Positions 55,201 through 64,000 of a stretch of DNA of 64,000 nt are shown one piece after another. The DNA comes from Cylindrobasidium torrendii FP15055 ss-10. Taxonomy: Eukaryota > Basidiomycota > Agaricomycetes > Agaricales > Physalacriaceae. The notes under the pieces were generated by a model, which worked only from the letters and a program-made list of their open reading frames with translations, was not told the origin of the DNA and searched no databases. The DNA lies in contig KN880451.1 in the NCBI GenBank assembly GCA_000934385.1, positions 124,001 through 188,000 of the forward strand, written 5' to 3'. Position 1 is the stretch's first letter. Every line of letters starts with the position of its first letter. The translations under genes were made by a program, and so were the position numbers.

Positions 55201-57753
55201 CTATATAGTCTGGTTATATTGTTTCAAACACGGATGACTTGCTCTCTTTGTTCGACGCGGACTTCGGCATCCTGGTCATTGGCGATGGCGCCAAAATTCT
55301 GGGCCCCAACCTCTACGGCCAGGAAATTTTGATCATGGCAGAATACTTTCGACTGAAGCAGTTTCAGTAAGTAACGGCTTAGTCCGAGAACCACACATCT
55401 CAATCTCACGGAAACAGGTCGATACAGGCTTCTCAATGTGTAACAACGGACTACACCGATTTAAACATGACCAGCCTGTCTGTGGTTGCTGGCGCTCTAT
55501 ATGTCCCATTATCGAGTGGTGGCAAGGATTTCATCGTCTTCCTGCGTAAGGGACAACCCAAGCGAGTCCACTGGGCAGGGAGACCAACGAAAGGCAGCGA
55601 CCCCGTGCTTGAGCCGCGGAAGTCATTCAAAGTCTGGTCAGAAAACGTGGCTGGCCGCTCCAGAGCATGGGCGGACGAGCAGCTTGACACCGCAGCCGTC
55701 TTAGCGCTCGTGTATGGCAAGTTCATTCACGTCTGGAGACAGAAGGAAAGCGCTCTGCAAGCCAACAAACTCACGACTTTGCTCCTTAACAACGCTAGCC
55801 ACGAAGGTATAGTGTCATTTGTGCTCGTGAATGTGATGTGCTGATTTTGTCCTTAGTGCGGACGCCGCTCAACCATATCATCAAGTGCGTTTCAATCCCC
55901 CATTATGACCCAACGTGACTGACTGATCGTCAGCTACCTTGAAATGGCTCTGAACGGCCCACTGGACACGGAGACCCGCGACAATCTGAGTCGTTCCCAT
56001 GTCGCTTCAAAGGTTCGGATTCGGCCTACATGACTGATCTGCGCTAAATTATCACCCAGAGTTTGCTTTTCACCATCAACGACTTACTTGTGAGTGCAAT
56101 CTGCCCCACCCCCGGGTAGCATGTAACTTATTTCACCTTAGGACTTGACAAGGCTCGAGAGTGGGCATGAGACTTCATTCAACGAACCTTTCGACCTACC
56201 CACTGCCATTGACGAGGCTGTGTTCACTTACAAGCTGGAATCTGAGCGGCGCTGCTTGGGCTTCGAGGTCGATATCTCCTCGAGTCCCAGACAGGTTGTC
56301 GGGGATGCAAAGAAGATTCAAACGGTCGTTCAGAATTTGACTGGGAATGCACGTCAGTATCATTGTCTATCTGTGGTGCCCATGAGACTCAGACCGCGCA
56401 GTGAAATACACAACCAGCGGTACCATCAAGGTGTCTTGCCAAACCTTCGATGAACCGGCGGGATTGCGACAGTCAGACCAAACTGCTGTTGAGATAGTCG
56501 TCGCAGACACCGGATGCGGGATCCCACCCGCCATGCTGGAAAGTATATTCCGCGAGTTTGAAAAAGTGGAATCCTCTCAGCCTGAAAAGAGCGCGGAACC
56601 AGGCGTTGGTAAGCATGCTCCTTTTCATGCACCCGCATTTGACTTACCCCCATCAGGTCTTGGGCTTGCTGTTGTTGCGCGTATTGTTGAGCAATTGGGA
56701 GGGCAGTTGCGTGTTGAGTCCACTGTTGGCGAAGGTAGTCGCTTCTCTTTCCTCATCCCGTTGTCTCTTCCGGGCGCCAATACGGACAAGAATTCGGCGT
56801 CAGGGTCGTCCAGGGCCTCGTCAATGTCATCTCTTGAACAACAAATACGATCAGGGTCTTCAAGCGCAAACTCTGGCCAAGAGATTGAATCTTTGGTGAA
56901 GGCGCTCTCTGCATCTCATATTCCCCCGAAGGTGCAGTCGGCAGATTCTTTGTCTGGCTCCCCGCGCTCGGGGGTGTATGCAGTGAGCGACTCCAATGTT
57001 CCGATACGCCCCTTGAAGGTCGAATCGTTCGACGTCGAAGTCCCCGCGGCCCGTGCCCAAGCGTCGAGCTCCCCTTTGTCTGCTTCGAAGGTTGACGGGG
57101 TGCTGGAAGCGTCCGCACTGCCACACCCTGAACCAACTGGTGAACGAATCAAGAAAAGACCCCCAAGTCAAAATTCGTTGAACAAGCTACGCGTATTGAT
57201 AGTGGAGGCATGTTCAGACAAGTTGAGTATAGCTAGTTCTTACAACATTTGCTAGGATAACCACATGAATGCGATGATACTCGGAAAACGCCTTACCATT
57301 GATGGACACACGGTCATCACGACAAAGCATGGACAGGAAGCGTTGGATCTTGTTCGCCAGGATCGCGAGTTCGATGTCATCCTCATGGACCTCAACATGC
57401 CCATCTTGGATGGATATGAAGCCAGTCGGGAGATTCGACTTTTTGAGGAATCGGAAGAGGCCCAACCGCCATCGACGCGTCTATCACGGCAACTCCATGG
57501 AAGGATACCTATATTCGCCGTGTCAGCATCCTGCGAAGAACAGCAACGACACCGTCTTTCTGACTACGGCATGGATGGGTGGATCCTGAAGCCAATCAAT
57601 TTCAAGAGGCTGGCGATTCTTCTCTCTGGGATCACAAGTCTGGAGCAGCGCCGGGCTGACCTCTATCATCCCGGGTGCGAGTGGGAGAGTGGTGGTTGGC
57701 TTCACGATGCGCCGGAGAGGGACGACTCGCTTTCCTGGCAGGACCAGAAATAG
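52268..57753 (+). CDS. PHY: Fungal phytochrome, hybrid histidine kinase (PAS-GAF-PHY-HisKA-HATPase-REC)
   Basis: Red/far-red light receptor with biliverdin chromophore. After a disordered Ser/Pro-rich N-terminus (about 300 residues) comes the PAS start GTLTRCEDEPIRTPGAVQGF, whose Cys is the biliverdin attachment site in bacterial and fungal phytochromes. The GAF domain has LTQFHRVLVYQFDEAWNGQV and the HFPAADIPAQARALYRINKV block. A PHY domain follows, with LSVVAGALYVPLSSGGKDFI. The kinase H-box is NNASHEVRTPLNHIINYLE, with N-box NLTGNAVKYTTSG, G1 ADTGCGIPPAM and G2 GLGLAVV. The receiver domain has VILMDLNMPILDGYEASREI with the phospho-acceptor Asp. About 1,500 residues with some 17 introns. 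Between PAS core and GAF lies a long Ser/Thr/Pro-rich insertion (about 53760-54250). All catalytic signatures are intact. Confidence 0.95.
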
Positions 57754-58090
57754 TGCCGGGTCCATGTTTGTTTGTTTTTTGTTTTTTTGCTTTATACACA
57801 CGGGGATTTTGTTGGTATCATAACCATACTTACGGTCTGCAGTCAGATGTAATTTTTGGGTCTTAGGGTCATATTCACGGACGACCTTTCCATCAAACAC
57901 GTGTTGCTCGTACTTATAGATGTTGTATATGTTTATGTATTATTCCGTTCCCTGCTTTATACATACTTTCTGCGCTGGCCACAGAGCCGATATTCAAATT
58001 GGACAAGTTGTTCCTCATTAGGATTTGAGATCGTTGCCTTGACCAGAGTAGATACGACTTGAATTTGACTCCCATCATCTACATGTAAGT
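57754..58090. other. Intergenic region, no gene seen
   Basis: Phytochrome 3' flank with T-rich runs at 57770-57790, then the leader of the next gene. Confidence 0.5.
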
Positions 58091-59361
58091 ATGCCTTCCA
58101 CCGTTTATCGACCCGGCCGAGTGAAGAAGCGAACGTTTCCATGCTGGGAGACACTTCCACCCGAGCTATGGTTGTCCATTTTTGACTACGCTACGCATAT
58201 CCCGCGGTCGTTCTACAGTGCATTTGAATCCAACGTGAGTATGCCTTACAAAGACGAGCGGAGGATGGCTCGGCTGCATCAGGTATGCTGTTTCCAACAT
58301 ACTACATAGTCAACTTCTAAATCCCACTGTAGAAAACGCGATACCGTTTACCACTGGTCTGCGTGGACTGGAATGGTCTCTCGACGCCATTCCTCTACCA
58401 GTCCGTGTTCATCACCCAGCGCCAAACATTCTGGGCCCTGTTGGAGACGCTGTCCAGATCACGCAACAGAAACGATGTGCGCAACCTGGGAAGCTATATC
58501 CAAGTCCTCGACATCCCACTTGACTTTCTGGCGATGAGGGCCGACCTGTTATCGTACATGCCTAGCCTTCGCGTGCTCGCCTGCCGGAGCATGTACGACG
58601 ACTCTACCGTCCCCGAGGATGTCATCGACACGCTCTGCGCGACGTGCCATGAATTGGAAGAGTTCAATGGCGAATTCACGACGGGCATCATCGACAAACA
58701 CAGCGCCGCGTTCTTCTCCGCGTTCCCGAAGCTGCGGTCGCTCTCTACACGCGCGTCGGAGCCCTACGTGGGCAGCCAAAGTCTTGCCGTCGAGCCTTTC
58801 TCCGCAGACAGTCTCGTCTATCTCGCGATTTCAGACAACGCATTGGCGGGGCCCATCGTCCATCCGCTTCCGTCGCTGCGGTGCATGTCGCTGGACATCG
58901 GTGCAGAGCGGCTCAGTGCGTTTTCGGTCAAGGCGCTGGAGGTGTATGGGCCCCAGCTCACGTCGCTCGTGCTGGACATGGTGCCGATGATTTCTCTGCA
59001 GGAGACGGAAGCGTTCGGGAGGGCATTGCGCGGATGCCTGCATCTGCACACCATCTATGTCTCCCGGGACGTGCTGGGCTTTTTGGAAACGGTGGAGCTG
59101 CCGCCTTCGCTGCGGACGTTGGCGCTGCAGGTTGGGCATCCCCAAGAGCAGCAGACGAATGTGGATTGGATGAAGGTGTTTGGGACGATATTGGGTAGAG
59201 TCAAACCAGATGCGATACAGACGCTGATGTTCTCGAGGAGAAGGAATGTCGTGGATTTGCAGACGAGGCATGCGGCGCTGCTTGCAAGATACTCCAAGTT
59301 CATAGAGGAACGAGGCTGGGCATTGGTGGACAATTATGGGGATGCAGTTGTTATCAAGTGA
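58091..59361 (+). CDS. F-box-like / leucine-rich protein
   Basis: The ATG at 58091 gives MPSTVYRPGRVKKRTFPCW then ETLPPELWLSIFDYATHIPR, a clear F-box opening (LPPELW-x-x-IF). A short intron (about 58285-58332) joins it to RYRLPLVCVDWNGLSTPFLY, the second half of the F-box (LVCxxW). The rest is one long exon with leucine-rich repeats, e.g. VLDIPLDFLAMRADLLSYMP, LRVLACRSMYDD, LRSLSTRASE, LVYLAISDNALAG and LRTLALQVGH. It ends LVDNYGDAVVIK. About 405 residues. Probable SCF ubiquitin-ligase adaptor of the expanded Agaricomycete families. GC-rich in the second half compared with neighbours. Confidence 0.8.
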
Positions 59362-59545
59362 ACATTGCAGTGCGTAAAAGTCAGAACTCATTATGTGTAT
59401 CTCAGCATATATACAGGTAGACCAAGTCAAAAACAAACTATTTGTACTTTGTTCGGATGGTGTTAATGGTGTATAGGCATTTAACAATATCAACGCACCA
59501 TCCAGTGGGTAAATCGAAATCGCTAGTTGTGTGTTTGGAGCTAAG

Positions 59546-59847
59546 CTATGGGCAAGTGCATGGGTTTGCCAGCATACTCGGTCGAGGGGCTTGGGGTACA
59601 AGAGTGTGGATATATTCCACAGGCATCATCCCGGGCTGTAATTGTGACTAAACAGCGACATAAGCAACCTATGATTACGCACACACAAGAGAATGAGACT
59701 GACCTCGAAGAAATAGAGCTGCGGGATCGTCTTCAGAGTCCACTGTCTTGCTGCGCCTTTCGAAGACTTGAACAGGCAGGCATCTGCGGTGGAAAATGCA
59801 GCGGCAAAAGGGAGAGCGGTCGCCAAAACACGATGAAGAGAAACCAT
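59546..59847 (-). CDS. Candidate small secreted protein, 77 residues
   Basis: complement(join(59546..59635,59704..59847)), 234 nt in frame, intron 68 bp with consensus donor GTCAGT. The N-terminus MVSLHRVLATALPFAAAFST is a good signal peptide, then ADACLFKSSKGAARQWTLKT. Exon 2 reads PGMMPVEYIHTLVPQAPRPS and ends NPCTCP. A different splice would give exon 2 in the frame DACGIYPHSCTPSPSTEYAG, also cysteine-bearing, so exon 2 is uncertain. A TATA box lies about 80 bp upstream. No homology recognised; it could be a small secreted effector-like protein. Confidence 0.45.
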
Positions 59848-59926
59848 TGTCTTGTCTCGAATTCGTGATAATGAGGGCTTCGGGATGACTTAGGGGGAGG
59901 GGACGATCTTCACAGTACTGGGCCAG

Positions 59927-59934
59927 CTTATATT
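59927..59934 (-). promoter_or_regulatory. TATA-like box
   Basis: AATATAAG on the minus strand, about 80 bp upstream of the small secreted protein start at 59847. Confidence 0.4.
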
Positions 59935-60294
59935 CGAATCCCAACTTGCTTGTGAAATTTCCGAATGATGGAAAACGATAGGGCGGCGGTGATGCGAAAT
60001 ATGGGCCCAGGCAGAGTGCGCGCCGAGTCGGAAGGGGACACACACGCATGAGGTTCGATCGCGAGTGGCGAGCAGCAGCGGCGACGCGTGAGTGAGTCAC
60101 GGGACCACGTAATGTCTAAATCGACGTTTAATCGTCTTTGACAGTTCGAAGCTTGTTCCAAGTCTCAGGCTCACGATCCCCCGCCGCGAATATTTACCAC
60201 ATTTGTGACGTTGGCCCGTTTTCTGACGCAGCGTATCGCGTCGACGGCTCACAGGTGTCTTCGATGCGCGGCCATGGGGCGGGACGCTTTTTCC
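59935..60294. other. Divergent intergenic region, no gene seen
   Basis: Upstream regions of the small secreted protein and Con-6 genes. Short frames only. Confidence 0.45.
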
Positions 60295-60300
60295 TATAAA
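60295..60300 (+). promoter_or_regulatory. TATA box of Con-6 gene
   Basis: TATAAA followed by A, about 105 bp before the ATG, in a CT-rich leader context typical of highly expressed fungal genes. Confidence 0.65.
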
Positions 60301-60399
60301 ACTCTGGGGGATTTAAAGTAACCATATCATCTTCCTTCACTTCATTCCATCCACCACATCCACCCAGCCTTTCTCCCCACATTCTCATCTTCATCTACC

Positions 60400-60928
60400 A
60401 TGTCTGAAGGAAAGAACCCCGAGCGCGTCGCTGCCGGTCTCAAGGCTGCCATCCACAACCCCAACACCTCTGAGGAAGCCCGTGAGCGCGCTACCGAGCG
60501 CCTCCAAGGCATGGATACCCAGTACACCGACAAGGACCTCGACAACAGCAGCGCCAACCAGGACAATGGCGACCACCACCGCAACCAAGTTCTCGGTAAG
60601 CAAATTCCAACGCCCCCCCTTGCGTTTGCATTCTCATACCCATGTAGGTGGCTACAAGGCAACCCTGCACAACCCTAGCTCGACGGAGTCTGCTAGGGCC
60701 AAGGCCCGCGACGTCCTCTCCGAAGCAGGCGTTGGCGAGGAGCCCATGAACCAGCGCAGCGGAAACCCCGATCCCGAGCGTGTTGCTGCTGGACATCGCG
60801 CCGCCACCAAGAGTCAGTTCTTCTTATGACCAGCTGTTATTCGCGGCTGATCGCTATTAGACCCCAATGTGTCGGAGGAGGCCAAGCAGAACTCTGCCAA
60901 CTACTTGGAGGAGAACGATGAGTACTAG
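60400..60928 (+). CDS. con-6: Conidiation-specific protein 6 (Con-6) family
   Basis: join(60400..60595,60648..60812,60861..60928), 142 residues. Con-6 proteins are small hydrophilic proteins that accumulate in spores and stressed hyphae. Three copies of the Con-6 motif are visible: NPERVAAGLKAAIHNPNTSE, GGYKATLHNPSSTESARAKA, and NPDPERVAAGHRAATKNPNV followed by SEEAKQNSANYLEE. Introns fall between or inside the repeats, consistent with exon duplication. All-charged composition, no signal peptide. TATA box and CT-rich leader suggest strong, stage-dependent expression. Confidence 0.94.
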
Positions 60929-61498
60929 AGTGTAGTACCACAGTAACAGTAGCGAGTTGTTGATAACGAAGAATTGTATATTACTTTTTGATGCCTTCTT
61001 CCCATTTTTCCATATGACCTCGTTCGATATAGCACACATTGTTGCTTCTGAAATACGGCTCAAGCCAGTTGTCACCAAGGTACACCGTACTTTAACCATT
61101 CTCGAGTGCGAGCCATTGTTCAAGCTTAGCGGTTATCCTCCTCTTGTTCGACAAGTCAGGAAGCTCGAAAGACGCCTCGATCAACTTTTCGCTACCTATT
61201 ATTCCCAAAACGGATTGATGATTAGTCAGGGCCTTTGTCTTCGCAACGCCCGCATTACAAGCTCTGCAAACTGGTTTTTATTCATTCTACCGTCCAAAAC
61301 TTTACTTCAGTGTATCCAAACATCCAAAAGAGTGAATTTGAACTTGTTGAACCAGTTGAATCACAAGATAATGAGGGAAACGTACAGCCAAAAAAAACAC
61401 AATACAGGCTTAAAGCAAGTATAACACATAAGTACATCTACATTATAGCAATGCACGAGCACAGTCTAAATAATCATTAAGAAACATGGATTCCATCC
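60929..61498. other. AT-rich stretch with two overlapping open frames
   Basis: Between convergent Con-6 and P450 genes. Plus-strand frame A (61016 to about 61424, from MTSFDIAHIVASEIRLKPVV) and frame B (about 61235-61480, with NIQKSEFELVEPVESQDNEG) both read like protein and overlap. The base composition is more AT-rich than the flanks. I cannot name a family; it may be a decayed gene or chance. Confidence 0.25.
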
Positions 61499-63741
61499 TC
61501 AAACGCGCTTGATGTAAATCGGAAGTTGGTTGCCCAACGCAGGCTCGGACTTGACGAACGGGCGCGTTATGACACTAAGAGGGACAGTCAGTATGAGTTC
61601 TTGTCACGCTCAGCAGAAAGGGTTGAACTCACTTGACTTGTTTCTCGATGATCGTGGTCGGATCGATGGAAAACTCCAAGTCAGTCACCAGGACGTAGAG
61701 GAATATCTTCAACCTGGTGAATAGATCAGCGGTCAAGCACAACCATCTAGCAAAAGAGTAGTACTCGAACAATGCAAACTGGTAGCCAATGCACGACCTA
61801 TTTCCATTGGTCGTATTTCCGTTAAGGAAGGTCATTACATTCGAGTAAAGCCCAGGAATCGATTTCGACCGCCAAAACGGCTTCGCCCATCGCTCGGGCC
61901 TACTCAAAAGGTCAACGACGTCGCGGAAGGAAATCTAACAGCACAACATACCTAAACGAGTTCGCATCGTCGCCCCAGAACGCAACACTCTTATTGATAG
62001 CTTGTATCGGAATCGTGATGATGTCTCCCTTCTTCACTCTGATACTGTGACGCACGACGCCCGACCGGTCGAGATACCCCCCATCCGTCACATCCACAGG
62101 AATCTCATCCTCGTCCCGCTGGCACACACGCATGGTGGTGGTGACCGGTGAATGAAGCCGCAGCGTCTCCTTCACCACCCAATCGAGGTACTCGCACTGC
62201 ATGACAGCGTCTTCTATCCTGTCCGCACCCACACCCACGCCCAGTTTCTGGAGTTCTGTCCGCAGCTTTCTTTGCGTATCGGGGTTGGTCACAAGAGCAT
62301 ACAGACACCAGGTCACTGCGTTTGCGGTAGTTTCATGCCCCGCCGCCATGAACGTCGATATCTGGCAAAGAATCTCTTCCCTGTTCATCTGCTGCGTAGG
62401 CGCTTTGGCCAAGCTAGAGCGGACTGTGTCGTGCTGTCAGGAAAAAGACGAGGACGGGTGCAAAAATAGACGTACTGAGCACACTTAGAATGTCCTTTCC
62501 CAGGACCGTCTTCTCCCCAACAATGGATGCAGCTTTACCAGACATTTCGTCCGCGGCTGCTTGTTGGCGCTCGTCGATGAGTTGTAAGCCAATCCGCCTC
62601 ATGTTGGCCTTCGCAGTGGCCATGGTTCCAGAATTGCGACGCTATTGCGTTCTTCAATGGGGGTTATGAGAACAACGAGATGCAACTTACGAATATCCTT
62701 AGTACAGGAAACCACTCCTGGAGAATGGCCATGATCTTGAACGACTTGCTGGTCGAAAATATAACACCGAACGCCTTTGCGAGCTCTGTATGGCCTACAG
62801 CATCGTCGGATCCAAGAACGTCGAAACGGTAACCGAAGCCTTGGGGGAAATCAGAAAAAAGTGTTGAAAGATCAGGTTGGCGGACCAACGGACCTGCGAG
62901 GCCTATGATATCCAACATTGCTCTTGAAAGGTATGACAGAGCATCGATACGCTGTGGCTTAGGGCTGTCGCTGAGTTCTGCCCAAATATCTCGTAGCTGG
63001 TTGGACAGATAAGAGATGGGTAGGAGGCGAATTAAAGACCAACGGACCTGACGAGCCTTATCCCAGAAGATCGGCGACAGAGACCGCAAGGAGGTAGGCG
63101 AAAATGCGGGGGACTGGAAAAGGGATGAGGTTCGGGCAGCTCGGAGACGGCGAGTCGGAGACCAACCAATATCTTCCTCTTCAAATTGTATTAGCTAGGG
63201 ACCTTGAAAACAGCGAGGAAGACATATACCTGCTTCTTGTGTACTTCTCCCTCAGTAGTCAACAGCCCTGAAAGGCAGATGAGTTTATGCACGCGTTGGA
63301 AATAGAATCAGAGAGAGCAACCTTGATCACCAGCACCCATAGCCGCCAGTCCGTCTCTGATGAAGCTCGGTTTTGGGTAGTCATAGGCATTCCCAAGGAT
63401 GTGGGCGACAGCGACGGGGTCAAATGTCATGAGGCGTGGTCCGCCGAGGAATCCGCTGTACGCAAAGCTCGAGCCGTGTTGGAGGCGCCATTGTTCGAAC
63501 AAGCCAGTGTTCTCTTGGTTGTGCATCTCTTTAAGATTGCCGACTATTCGCGATGTGCAGGAGGGGCCTGGAGTTTATGGTCAGTACATACGCGCCGCGG
63601 GGGAAGTCGATGGACATGTTGACCTGGTAGTTTGTGAAGCGGGGAACGGTATTGCCTGAGGACAAGGCTGGCAAGACCGCGGAGCATGTAGAGCAGACCA
63701 GCAGCGCATGCAGCACAGACGAACAGAGTAATGGACGCCAT
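61499..63741 (-). CDS. Cytochrome P450 monooxygenase
   Basis: ER-anchored heme-thiolate monooxygenase. The N-terminal anchor MASITLFVCAACAAGLLYML starts at 63741, then a proline hinge SPLHKLPG-PPS across intron 1. The I-helix is FMAAGHETTANAVTW (AGxET/S), the K-helix KETLRLHSPV (ExxR), followed by PERWAKPFW. The heme loop is NGNRSCIGYQFALFE with the cysteine ligand, but it is preceded by an extra TTNGN-like insertion (see findings). The C-terminus is ITRPFVKSEPALGNQLPIYI then KRV. About 550 residues and more than ten exons. It resembles the large Agaricomycete P450 clans around CYP5144/CYP5137; the exact family was not determined. No pathway partners lie next to it, so the substrate is unknown. 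Confidence 0.9.
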
Positions 63742-64000
63742 CGAGACGAGGATGGAGGGGCGCAGGAGAGAGAGGAACCCAGTGCAAGTGGACCATGCTT
63801 TTGAGTAGTTAAAGTGATGATCGAGCCGCGAAGCCCGCAGCGAAGTGACCGAGACACCGGCAACGTGCCCCCAAGCGTGAGGTCATTCAAACGGGGATCT
63901 CGGAGAGGGCAACCAGCCGAGGGAAATATCATGGAAAGTTGGCGACGAACAGATGTGAACTCGGTGGTTACCGTCATTTATATGCATGGGAGCACACAGT
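63742..64000. other. Upstream region of P450 at window edge
   Basis: Holds the P450 promoter. No second gene visible before the window ends. Confidence 0.4.

Overview
The window is nuclear DNA of a filamentous basidiomycete, almost certainly an Agaricomycete (mushroom or bracket fungus). Genes are close together on both strands and are cut by many 38-90 bp GT...AG introns. The proteins are typical of wood- or litter-decay Agaricomycetes: GH13, GH55 and GH16 carbohydrate enzymes, a berberine-bridge-like FAD oxidase, a P450, a Con-6 protein, F-box/LRR proteins and a biliverdin-type fungal phytochrome. I see no rRNA, tRNA, CRISPR array or intact transposon.

Left part (0-14 kb): a U4/U6 recycling factor (SART3/Prp24 type), an F-box protein, saccharopine dehydrogenase (last step of lysine synthesis), an NmrA-like reductase, a probably GPI-anchored alpha-amylase, a 127-residue orphan protein, and the RNA polymerase II import factor Iwr1 read divergently from that orphan. 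From 14.4 to 20.4 kb lie a secreted GH55 glucanase and a secreted FAD oxidase, each with a TATA box.

Centre (21-38 kb): a large protein built from five repeats of a helical 'WDL' segment plus a Zn2Cys6-like six-cysteine cluster, with a coiled-coil tail. This is the most unusual object in the window. It is followed by a low-complexity protein, a SET domain fused to the tRNA deaminase subunit Tad3, F-actin capping protein alpha, an NAD(P)-binding protein, a Ulp2/SENP6-type SUMO protease with a split catalytic domain, and a dihydrofolate/folylpolyglutamate synthase.

Right part (38-64 kb): two small candidate genes, two short-chain dehydrogenases, a KRE6/SKN1-type GH16 cell-wall protein, a TALE homeodomain factor, a cysteine-rich membrane protein head to head with PIG-X (GPI mannosyltransferase subunit), a small TATA-driven protein, the phytochrome hybrid histidine kinase, a second F-box-like protein, a small secreted protein, Con-6, a short AT-rich stretch with decayed-looking frames, and a cytochrome P450 with an odd heme loop.

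Most genes are unrelated housekeeping or accessory functions; I see no secondary-metabolite cluster. Spans given for multi-exon genes run from start to stop codon and include introns. Exon joins are stated only where I checked splice sites and frame by hand.
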